Assembly: GCF_963576675.1 (NCBI RefSeq)
Contig: NC_088911.1
Span: 89,557,256-89,621,255, forward strand
DNA length: 64,000 nt
Source of the DNA: Euphorbia lathyris
Lineage: Eukaryota > Streptophyta > Magnoliopsida > Malpighiales > Euphorbiaceae
Direction: 5' to 3'
In this document: positions 1 to 8,917 of the stretch, piece by piece
How positions within the stretch are numbered: the first letter of the stretch is position 1
Layout of the letters: each line of letters opens with the position of its first letter
The notes under the pieces: generated by a model
What the model was told of the DNA's origin: nothing
Database searches by the model: none
Seen by the model: only the letters and a program-made list of their open reading frames with translations
Program-made: the position numbers and the translations under genes

Positions 1-1037
1 GATATATATCAATACCGAGAGTAGTTAAAGAAAATAAACCGATGTCGTTGAATACGTGCCTCGGACGAGTGTATACCCCGTTTAAAATCTCGAAGCCGAA
101 TTAAGCCAAACCATATAATTGCGCCATATGGACGAGACTGCGGGTTTTGACTAACGACTCGATCATTTCGACCGTTACCAAAACTGTAAGAAATATGGCC
201 CGATGTACGTGTTTGCTTAAATCGTGCCTAAAGGAAAGAGAACGGTGATGTCCTCGCTTTGAATAAACATGCGATTCAACGAAACGTTGATTTTCTATAA
301 CCACACTAAGATGATATATCCCGTGGATTGGGAAAAAACAACAAACTGTTGCTAGCCGAAAGGTTACCGTGCGCTCAAAATAAGACTCGCCGTCTTTTTC
401 ACGTAGCTAAAATGAGCAAACGGATCCTCGACGCTAAGAACAAACGCGTTACGCGATGAGTCCGTTCCCTAAAATAAAATCCAAAAGTGATTCCATCACT
501 AAATAAACATGTGGTTACGTCTCTCGATAGATCCAAAAGATCCCGTTGTAATCCAAAATCGAGACATGAACCCACGCGAACAAAAGGGAACGAGTCATCG
601 ACAATAACGAATGATTGGACTAGGAGAATAACTCGAACCACGTCTAAAAACTGAGATGCGCTCAAAGGGAGTCAAAACCCGAATTAATGCGTCTCATGAA
701 AGGACGAAAGATGAGTTATTCCGAAAGGACAATCCAACTTGGTCGATTTCTTAGTCACTAAACGTGGATACGTCAAAACGAATTGTATTGTCTGATGGAT
801 GATTTACTTTCCCGCAATAATCGATGGCATCACGCGTCCCCTGGACCGCAATGTGAGCCCCAAACCAAAATCCTAGGAAAGAGACCTGGACCAACGAGTG
901 TGTGGAGGAATAAGGGTGGAAGAGAGATGTTGTGATACATGTAAATAGAACTAACGTTTGTTCTTCTTATCTTATAATCATAAATAAATAAACGCACACA
1001 CCACGAATCATGCATATAAAACCATGCATACATACTA
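1..1037 (+). other. Tat element leader or end of 5' LTR, no gene seen
   Basis: This stretch lies directly upstream of the gag start. I found no primer-binding site and no clear match to the 3' LTR, so it is most likely the long untranslated leader of the element. The small open frames on the - strand have no recognisable content. Confidence 0.5.
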
Positions 1038-1647
1038 ATGGATACCGTTCGCGCAGACGTCGTCATTAAGCGGTTGTGGTTTCGCGAGAGTGATCGGCTT
1101 GTCAGACAGTTTGATCAGCTACGAGTAGACAGTTCAGAATCGGTAGTTGTGGCTTCTGAATCATCTTCATCCGAGTATACTCAGTCTTCCGTCAGTATGT
1201 CTGCAACCGACGAGAAGGTGGCTGAATTGGAGAATTCTATGAATAATATCAACGACCAGCTGGCCGCGATCTTGGCCCAGCTAGCTGAGTTAGCACTAAA
1301 GGACAACAAGAGTGGTAGTAAGCGTGCTGAGAATGAGGTGAACGATGGCCCTCGCTTTGGGAATGAGGAGGATTATCAGGATTATGTCCGAAAACAGTTA
1401 GAGAAGGAGAAAGCTAAGGGAGGAGTGGAGGCAACACATCACACAGGAAGTGCAGGACTTGCGCGGAGGAAGCTCCGGAAGTCAGGATTTCTATAACTTG
1501 AAGAATTGTTTGACAGCAACAGCTTTACCTCTGAAATTCCGGCTCCCTGACATGAAAAAGTTCGATGGAACTGGAGATCCCACCGCTCACATGAATCAGT
1601 ACGTTGCAGTAATGAAGCACACGATCCTGAGTCTTGGGGCTGTTTAA
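1038..1647 (+). pseudogene. Tat gag, N-terminal part, frameshifted twice
   Basis: This is the N-terminal part of the structural protein. It starts with the ATG at 1038 and is rich in Ser, Glu and Lys. It runs in one frame to a stop at 1496. The recognisable gag sequence switches frame near 1440-1450, where the motif KFDGTGDP marks the start of the capsid-like domain (about 1540). It switches again near 1635-1645, after which it continues in the long downstream frame. The two shifts lie only about 200 bp apart and separate the initiator ATG from the rest of the polyprotein. Capsid assembly from this copy is therefore unlikely. Confidence 0.75.
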
Positions 1648-4600
1648 CACTTACCTGGAGGGGGCTGCCCTCACATGGTTCCATGCGTTGCCAATGGTGA
1701 CAAAGAAGGATTGGAAGGAATTAGCGAAGTCATTCATCGCTCAGTATAGCTTTAACACCATGCTGGAGGTCACTTTGAAAGAGTTAGAGAGCACTAAGCA
1801 GCAGACTGGGGAATCTCTTTCAGATTTCGTGAAAAGATGGAGGGCTAAGGCCGCGGTCATGAAACAGAAGCCGCTTGAGCAAGATCAGATTCGAATGGTG
1901 ATTGGCAATACGTTGCCGTATATTAAGAATGAGTTGAGATATATGCCGTTCACGGATTTCAATCAGATGTATAGTTGTGCCTTGACTGTTGAAGGCGATG
2001 GGGAGCCGAAGAAAGCTTATACCAAGTGGACGAAGTTTGGATATAGTGCCGGAGGGCCTAGCGTGAGTACGGAATCTGCGACAGTGAAAGTGGTTGATCT
2101 TAATGCTATCGAAAAGAGGCGGTTCGCCAGGTTCGATCAGACTTATGCTAAAGTTTTCGAGCGTCTGCAGAAAAAGGGATTATTGAAAGCCCTTACCCCG
2201 TATAACAAAGCTCAACCTACTCCGCAGATACAGGCTAGAGGGTATTGCGAGTTCCATAGCAGTTACGGACATACGATTGAGAATTTCGAGAGGCTGAAAC
2301 ATGAAATCCAAGATTTGATTGAGGAGAAGAAGATAGTTGATCCTTCGTCAGCGAACCCTTCCGTTAGGCGCAATCCATTGCCTAATCATAGGGTGAGTAT
2401 GATCGGAGCTGGTTTGACGGAAACTGTAGTGATGGAATCTTTTGAGGAAGATATAGAGGAGTTGTTGGACTCCGTCGAAAGAAGTAATGTGGGAAATGGT
2501 CTGTATGTGTCCTTCTTGGGGGAGGAACAAGAGGATGAACCAATGGAGGAAGGATCAGATGGTGGAGCACCATATGACGAGGATAGTGCCGAAGAGACCG
2601 GTGAAGGGTCGTCTCGGACTATCGTGCCAAATTTGGGTTTGTTCAGTGGAGGAAGGGATCCCGAAGTGCACTTGCGTGAGTATATGCACGACATGTTTAT
2701 TGAATCCATCGGGGTAGATGAAATTGCTCAGTGGTTCCACCATTCGCTGGTAGGTGAGCCTTTGCAATGGTTCCATTCATTGCCCGACTCTTGCAAGCAC
2801 GATTGGGATCGGTTGTCGGAGTTGTTTCTAGAAAAGTATCAAAGAGCTGAAGATAGAACTGCGGAGCGCTTTGCAATGCAGATTGGACCCATCAAACGTC
2901 CATTGCCGAGGGTGAGCAAGTATAACGGCAATAAGGATCCTATGGAACACCTTCATTTTTACTTGTCGGCCATGGCACCCTTGGGTTTTAAAGAAGAAGA
3001 GATCACTAGCTTGTTTTGTAATTCGTTGATGGGTGAACCGTTAATGTGGTACATGTCGCTGCCGATGTATATTAAGACCGATTGGGCAGCAATGACGAAA
3101 AGATTTATCAAGGAGTATACAGTATGGATGCTGGTAGAGCAAACCCCTAACTCCCCGTCTTACCAAACACCTGATGCGGTGTTAGCAATGCCTAGGTATG
3201 GTGGATACCAGGATCCTGTGGAGCATACGAGGATATTTCGCGATCATATGTATGACGCCGGATTTCCGCAGTGTGAGTTGCATGAACATTTTCCGAAAAC
3301 CTTGATGGGTGAAGCCTTATTGTGCCATCAGGGGCTATCAGAGGAGGAGATGGGTCATTGGATACCGCTCCGAAATGCCTTTGTGGCGAGATATGAAATG
3401 TACATTCCATGGACGGGATCCCTGGATGATCTGGACAGGATTAGGCAATTCCCCGAGGAACATTTTGTGGATTATGCTAGAAGGTGGAGGCACCGTTATG
3501 AGCAGTGTAATGAGACAATGAGCGATAAGGTGCAGCTTATGTGCATACAACGAGGTGCTATTCCGTTGGCCGCAAGGAGGATGAGCCGGGTGTCCCTCCG
3601 TGACTATGATGAGTTGATAGGTTGGGCTTTGTACGGATCAGCGGATCCCTTTTTCCTGAATCCGAGTGTTCCTCACGTCATGGATTTGATGGTCGTGGAC
3701 ATTTGGGAGAGTTCCTCGGACGAGGAGGATGCCAATCGAAGGGTTCCTATTAACATTTGGGACGAATCGGATGATGAGCCGGAAATTGCGGTAATGACGA
3801 GATCAGGTCGTGTGGCCGAGGGAAAGGCACCAATGGTAGAGACTGAGATTGGAGAAGGGTCGGCTCCTAAGCCCGATGACCAAGTTCTTGAGCAGTTGAA
3901 GAAGACGCAAGCTAAGTCTACGGTCTGGGAAGTTTTATGCCATTCTAAGTACCATCGTGAGAACCTGATGAAGGAGTTGCAGAATTTGGTTATTTCCACC
4001 GATACTGAGCCGGCAGCACTAGTAGGGGCAATTATGGCCCGAAAGAAGACTGAGATCACATTTACTGACGAAGATCTCCCAGAAGAGGGGAAGGCTCATA
4101 ATAAGCCATTGTATATCCGAGCGGAAATTAACGGGAAGAAGACTAGCTGTGTGATGGTCGATGATGGATCGGCCATTAATGTTTGCCCATTGAAACTCTT
4201 GTCGAAGTTGGGAGTGGAGAGAGGAGACCTGACAGCCTCTGAAACTGTGATTAGAGCATATGACGACAGCCGTAGGCACATTGAAGGAGTCTTCAAGGCC
4301 AAGTTGAAAGTGGGGCCGCACGAGGAAGAAACTGAGTTCACGGTGTTGGATATCCCGGTAACTTTTGCTGTGCTGTTGGGACGCCCTTGGTTCCATAAGT
4401 TAGGAGGTGTGCCCTCCACGCTCCACCAAATGATTAAGTTCCCCTTCGGGGAGGAGATAGTAACAATTAGAGCTGAGAAATTGAGCTCGGTGGCAGCACT
4501 GGGAATTGAGCCTCAACTTTTCTCCGGATTCCAAGTCTCTGGGATTTACGAGTCGAGCATGACCACCGATGTGGTGAAGATGATGAAAGGAGGTTTCATC

Positions 4601-7600
4601 CCGGGAATGGGTTTAGGAGCACACCATCAAGGGTTGTCGGAGTTTCCGGATTTTAAAAGTCAGAAAACCCGGAGGGGTTTGGGATATGAGCAGGGGAGTC
4701 CATCCAACATGAGTGCAGAAGGAAAAATAGGCTTGAGGAAGCATTTTGTAAGCGAGGGGCATGGAAAGCCATATTCGGGAACCTCCGAGTCGTGGACTAG
4801 CACGGAAGGAAAGATTCTGCCAGGGTTTGAAATCTTCAATGATGTCGCCGACTGGGGCAAAGGAAAGGCAAGCTGCTTTGTTGAGGAGATCATGATGCTG
4901 GATTCAAATGCCGAGGAGCAGGTCATTACCATTGAAGCGACTACAGGAGCTGAAATTGAGCCTAGTACCTCGAGAGTATATGAGAAGTCCGAAGATATTG
5001 AGGATGAAAATTGTATTACTGCTTTGTTTGAGTCAGATGATGTAATCACCCACGCTATCGATGAAATGAATTCTGATTTTGCTTACTTGCTTGATGTCGA
5101 TCATGATCATTCCATGCATTCTCATTCATATAACATGCCTACATTTGAAATCAATACGATAGAAATGTCAACTTTCAATCTTGGTACGGATGAAAATCCT
5201 AAACTTATACAAATTGCTCAAGAACTAACTATTGAAGAGAGAAAAGAATTTGAGAGAATAATTAAAAAATATGAAATTGTATTCGCTTGGACATACGAAG
5301 ACATGCCTGGAATCGATCAATCAATCGTAACTCACCGTATTCCAACATATCCCGAGGCGAGGCCCGTAAAGCAGAAGCTCCGACGTATGAGACCCGAATG
5401 GGCAGATAAGATCAGAGAGGAGGTGAAGAAGCAGTTAGAAGCAGGATTCATCGAAGTGATCGACTATCCCCCTTGGGTCGCAAATGTAGTGCCCATCGTA
5501 AAGAAGGACGGCAAAGTGAGGATGTGCGTTGATTACAGAGATCTTAACAAGGCATGCCCCAAGGATGAGTTCGCATTGCCTCATATCGACGTATCGATCG
5601 ATAGTGCAGCGTCAAGCGTCTTACACACGAATGTGGACGGTTTCATGGGCTACATGCAAGTTCAGATGGCCGAAAAGCACAAAGCGAAAACCTCGTTCAC
5701 AACTGAGTGGGGAACATACTGCTACAGGGTAATGCCGTTTGGTTTGAAGAATGCCGGGGCAACTTACCAGCGAATGGCTACAGCACTGTTCCATGATATG
5801 ATACACAAGGAGGTAGAAGTCTACGTGGACGATATGATGGTCAAATCAGACACAAGAGAAGGGCATTTTGCCGCACTCGAGAAGTTTTTGGCCCGAATTG
5901 CAGAATTCAAGCTGAGGTTAAACCCGAAGAAGTGCTTTTTCGGCGTTTCATCGGGGAAAATCTTAGGCTATGTAATCGGAAATAAGGGAATCGAGGTAGA
6001 TCCTGATAAAGTAAAGGCTATACAAGAGATGCCGGCACCGAGAAATGAGAAGGAAATGAGAGGGTTTCTGCGGCAGGTTCAGTATATCAGTCGGTTCATA
6101 GCAAGACTCACCGCAATCTGCGAGCCAATCTTTAAGTTGCTAAGGAAAGACCAACCCGTTGTTTGGAATGATAAGTGTCAGCAAGCTTTGGAGAGCGTCC
6201 GGAGCTATTTGTCTAATCCGCCAGTGCTGAGACCGCCTAAACTAGGAAAGCCGCTTCTCCTCTATGTAGCGATTGAGGAGCGATCTATTGGGGCAATGTT
6301 GGCTCAAGAGGGAGACACCGATGTGGAGCACGCGGTGTATTATTTGAGTAAGAAGTTCCTGGAGTACGAGCTCAAGTACAACATGATCGAAAAGACATGT
6401 GTGGCAGTGGTGTGGTTGACAAAGAAACTGCGGCACTATTTCCAATCGTATAAAGTGATCATTATTTCTCGGATGGACCCCGTGAAGTATCTATACCGAA
6501 CTCCATCCTTGACGGGGAAGTTAGCCAGATGGTTGTTGCTTTTATCCGAGTTTGACATTGAATATGTGACGAAGAAGGTTATCAAAGGAAGGGCCGTAGC
6601 AGAGTTTCTGGCTAACCAACCCCTGAATGCAGAAGAGGAAGAAGTAAGCTATGATTTCCCCGATGAGCACTTGAACGCAATCGAAGTTATACCGTGGAAA
6701 ATGTTCTTCGATGGAGCAGTTAATTCGAATGGAGCCGGAGTAGGAGTACTACTTACCTCGCCGGAAGGAGAAAGGATCCCGATGGCCAAGAAGTTATCCT
6801 TCCCTCTCACTAATAATATGGCCGAATATGAAGCGTGCATTTATGGTTTAGAGTCACTAGCGGCACTGGGAGCATCATATGTCAAAATTTGGGGTGACTC
6901 CAAGTTGATCATCGAACAGGCACAAGGAAACTGGGAAGTGAGAGAAGAAAGGCTACGTCCATATCTAGATCAACTAGAAGGGTTGGCACAAAGATTCAAG
7001 GAATGTCGTTTCTATCATATTCCTCGAGCACAGAACCAGGCGGCGGATGCCTTGGTTACTTTGGTGTCAGTTTGGGACAACCCCCGGAACCTTGCTTCAA
7101 AGCCGTTGGTATTGAGAAGATCTCACAAACCGTGCTACGAGGACGTAATGCTGTTAGGGGCAGATGAAAAACCGTGGTATTTCGATATCGTGAACTTCAT
7201 GAAAGATGGGACATATCCGGCAGAGTCAGAACCTAGGGATCAAGCTGTGATTAGAAGGCTAGCTCGTCAGTTCGTCATCCATAACGACTTGCTTTACAAA
7301 AGGCACATTGATGGATTACAACTAAGATGCTTGGATGCGGGGGAAGCCCGCGAGGCGATGGAATCAGTACATTCGGGAATTTGTGGAGCCCATATGGGAG
7401 GAGCAGTACTAGCTAAGAAAATTATTAGGCAAGGCTTCTATTGGCTCACCATGGAAAGGGATTGTAACGAGTATGCGAAGAAACGTCACGATTGCCAAAT
7501 CCACGGCGATTGCAGTCATCTTCCGGCCATGGAATTACATGTGCTAGCACCTATCTGGCCATTCGCTGCCTGGGGCATTGACATCATCGGCGAAGTAAGA

Positions 7601-8419
7601 CCTAATGCTTCAAATGGACATAAGTTTATTGCAGTCGCCATCGATTATTTCACCAAATGGGTAGAAGCAGAGTCGTTTAGCAAACTGGGATCCAAGCAGA
7701 TGAGAAAATTCATTGAAAAACACTTGATCACCAGGTTCGGAGTGCCTCATCACATGATCACGGATAACGGAGTCCAGTTTCAGGGGGAAGTAAGGAATCT
7801 TTTCCGAGAATATGGCATTGAACATCACAGGTCTTCTCCGTACCGTCCACAGGCTAATGGGGCAGTAGAAGCAGCTAATAAGAACCTTAAAAGGATCCTC
7901 GTAAAGACGGTGGAATCACATCGGAACTGGTATGAGCACCTCCCACTCGCGTTGTGGGCTTATCGCACGACAGTCAGAACCTCGACTGGGGCAACGCCAT
8001 TCTCCTTGGTATACGGAACAGAAGCAGTCCTGCCGATTGAGATTGAAAAGCGATCGTTGAGAATCGCAGTGGAAGCAGAAATCCCCGAGACGGAATGGGT
8101 GAAGAGGCGATATGAGCAGTTGGCTTTAGTTGATGAGAAAAGGACGGAAGCCCTTTACCATGTACAGTTATATCAAAGAAGGATGGCTCGGGCTTTCAAT
8201 AAAAAAGTCAAGACCAGCCCTATCAAAGAAGGAGATTTGGTGCTGAAACAGATCCGTGTGACACACACCGACCCGAGGGGAAAGTTCAGGCCTAACTGGG
8301 AAGGACCATTCGTCGTAAAAAAGATACTAAGCAAAGGAGCGGTGAAGTTAACCATAATGGACGGCATGGAATTCTCCGAACCTACCAACCTGGATAGGCT
8401 TAAGAAATACTTTTCGTAA
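1634..8419 (+). CDS. Tat gag-pol polyprotein (capsid modules, PR, RT, two RNase H, IN)
   Basis: One open frame of 2,261 codons. Its start is only where the frame opens; the true start is at 1038 and is cut off by frameshifts. Order by residue: rest of gag with LEGAALTWF; a knuckle-like CEFH...GH (about 206-218) whose last Cys is Phe; an acidic linker; three further capsid-like modules (about 330-672); protease with VDDGSA (about 841); a G-patch-like GFIPGMGLG (about 986); RT with YVDD (about 1397); RNase H; a second RNase H beginning at FFDG (about 1690) with GDSK; integrase with DNG and E (about 2043-2080). In the integrase zinc finger one Cys of the usual CxxC is Arg (KKRHDCQ). The protein would copy and integrate the element. 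The frame ends in a run of A. Confidence 0.88.
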   Translation: MGLFNTYLEGAALTWFHALPMVTKKDWKELAKSFIAQYSFNTMLEVTLKELESTKQQTGESLSDFVKRWRAKAAVMKQKPLEQDQIRMVIGNTLPYIKNELRYMPFTDFNQMYSCALTVEGDGEPKKAYTKWTKFGYSAGGPSVSTESATVKVVDLNAIEKRRFARFDQTYAKVFERLQKKGLLKALTPYNKAQPTPQIQARGYCEFHSSYGHTIENFERLKHEIQDLIEEKKIVDPSSANPSVRRNPLPNHRVSMIGAGLTETVVMESFEEDIEELLDSVERSNVGNGLYVSFLGEEQEDEPMEEGSDGGAPYDEDSAEETGEGSSRTIVPNLGLFSGGRDPEVHLREYMHDMFIESIGVDEIAQWFHHSLVGEPLQWFHSLPDSCKHDWDRLSELFLEKYQRAEDRTAERFAMQIGPIKRPLPRVSKYNGNKDPMEHLHFYLSAMAPLGFKEEEITSLFCNSLMGEPLMWYMSLPMYIKTDWAAMTKRFIKEYTVWMLVEQTPNSPSYQTPDAVLAMPRYGGYQDPVEHTRIFRDHMYDAGFPQCELHEHFPKTLMGEALLCHQGLSEEEMGHWIPLRNAFVARYEMYIPWTGSLDDLDRIRQFPEEHFVDYARRWRHRYEQCNETMSDKVQLMCIQRGAIPLAARRMSRVSLRDYDELIGWALYGSADPFFLNPSVPHVMDLMVVDIWESSSDEEDANRRVPINIWDESDDEPEIAVMTRSGRVAEGKAPMVETEIGEGSAPKPDDQVLEQLKKTQAKSTVWEVLCHSKYHRENLMKELQNLVISTDTEPAALVGAIMARKKTEITFTDEDLPEEGKAHNKPLYIRAEINGKKTSCVMVDDGSAINVCPLKLLSKLGVERGDLTASETVIRAYDDSRRHIEGVFKAKLKVGPHEEETEFTVLDIPVTFAVLLGRPWFHKLGGVPSTLHQMIKFPFGEEIVTIRAEKLSSVAALGIEPQLFSGFQVSGIYESSMTTDVVKMMKGGFIPGMGLGAHHQGLSEFPDFKSQKTRRGLGYEQGSPSNMSAEGKIGLRKHFVSEGHGKPYSGTSESWTSTEGKILPGFEIFNDVADWGKGKASCFVEEIMMLDSNAEEQVITIEATTGAEIEPSTSRVYEKSEDIEDENCITALFESDDVITHAIDEMNSDFAYLLDVDHDHSMHSHSYNMPTFEINTIEMSTFNLGTDENPKLIQIAQELTIEERKEFERIIKKYEIVFAWTYEDMPGIDQSIVTHRIPTYPEARPVKQKLRRMRPEWADKIREEVKKQLEAGFIEVIDYPPWVANVVPIVKKDGKVRMCVDYRDLNKACPKDEFALPHIDVSIDSAASSVLHTNVDGFMGYMQVQMAEKHKAKTSFTTEWGTYCYRVMPFGLKNAGATYQRMATALFHDMIHKEVEVYVDDMMVKSDTREGHFAALEKFLARIAEFKLRLNPKKCFFGVSSGKILGYVIGNKGIEVDPDKVKAIQEMPAPRNEKEMRGFLRQVQYISRFIARLTAICEPIFKLLRKDQPVVWNDKCQQALESVRSYLSNPPVLRPPKLGKPLLLYVAIEERSIGAMLAQEGDTDVEHAVYYLSKKFLEYELKYNMIEKTCVAVVWLTKKLRHYFQSYKVIIISRMDPVKYLYRTPSLTGKLARWLLLLSEFDIEYVTKKVIKGRAVAEFLANQPLNAEEEEVSYDFPDEHLNAIEVIPWKMFFDGAVNSNGAGVGVLLTSPEGERIPMAKKLSFPLTNNMAEYEACIYGLESLAALGASYVKIWGDSKLIIEQAQGNWEVREERLRPYLDQLEGLAQRFKECRFYHIPRAQNQAADALVTLVSVWDNPRNLASKPLVLRRSHKPCYEDVMLLGADEKPWYFDIVNFMKDGTYPAESEPRDQAVIRRLARQFVIHNDLLYKRHIDGLQLRCLDAGEAREAMESVHSGICGAHMGGAVLAKKIIRQGFYWLTMERDCNEYAKKRHDCQIHGDCSHLPAMELHVLAPIWPFAAWGIDIIGEVRPNASNGHKFIAVAIDYFTKWVEAESFSKLGSKQMRKFIEKHLITRFGVPHHMITDNGVQFQGEVRNLFREYGIEHHRSSPYRPQANGAVEAANKNLKRILVKTVESHRNWYEHLPLALWAYRTTVRTSTGATPFSLVYGTEAVLPIEIEKRSLRIAVEAEIPETEWVKRRYEQLALVDEKRTEALYHVQLYQRRMARAFNKKVKTSPIKEGDLVLKQIRVTHTDPRGKFRPNWEGPFVVKKILSKGAVKLTIMDGMEFSEPTNLDRLKKYFS
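2620..3650 (+). other. Three extra tandem capsid-like (Retrotrans_gag-like) modules
   Basis: Inside the polyprotein, after the gag knuckle and an acidic linker, the capsid pattern recurs three times (about 2620-2840, 2890-3120, 3181-3650). Each module has G-x-x-DP-x-x-H, then LxGE(P/A)L, then (D/H)W, and ends in F(L/I/V)x(K/R)Y or similar. The DP dipeptides lie at 2657, 2936 and 3212, which is 93 and 92 residues apart. The gag proper has its own DP at 1576. Only the last module keeps a long C-terminal part (FVDYARRWRHRYEQ). This looks like internal amplification of the capsid N-terminal domain. Confidence 0.75.
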
Positions 8420-8917
8420 AAAAAAAAAAAAAAAAAAATAAAGAAAAATTCCCGATGGGTTGAAAACCCACAAAGGGCGACCCATGCAACAATAAGGGAA
8501 ATCCCAATGGGTGAAAACCCGAAAGGGCACTCATTTAAAAATTCCGAGATAGTAAAAGGAGAGGAGAAAAATCGTCGGGATCCGAAAACCGAAAGGCGGG
8601 TCCTGGTAACAATAGTTATGACTTGAGCAATTACAAAAACAATGTATAAGAGACTAAGTATTTCTGTTGTTTGTAAATAAATAAAGGCATGAATATATTT
8701 GACGAGAATGATTGGAATCATCATAATCTACTGAATGCATGGTAACATGAATCACGAGTTATACATTTCCCATCCTACTTTTCACAAAAAGCCTACCTAC
8801 TATCCACCCTACTCCCTATACATCAGCTATACATCAGAGAAACCCTAATAAAAGCTACAAAGCAACAATGAAAGCTACAAAGCAACAATGAAAGCTACAA
8901 AGCAATACATAACGAGC
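8420..8917 (+). other. Spacer between pol and antisense PMD gene
   Basis: It begins with a run of about 20 A. An imperfect tandem pair (AATGGGTGAAAACCC-like) follows at about 8449-8535. A 20-bp unit, AAAGCTACAAAGCAACAATG, occurs nearly three times at about 8853-8907. No gene seen. Confidence 0.6.

Noticed and set aside
4660..5049. 129-codon frame opposite to pol
   Set aside because: Shadow of the polyprotein with no recognisable content. The same holds for the other antisense frames within 1634-8419.
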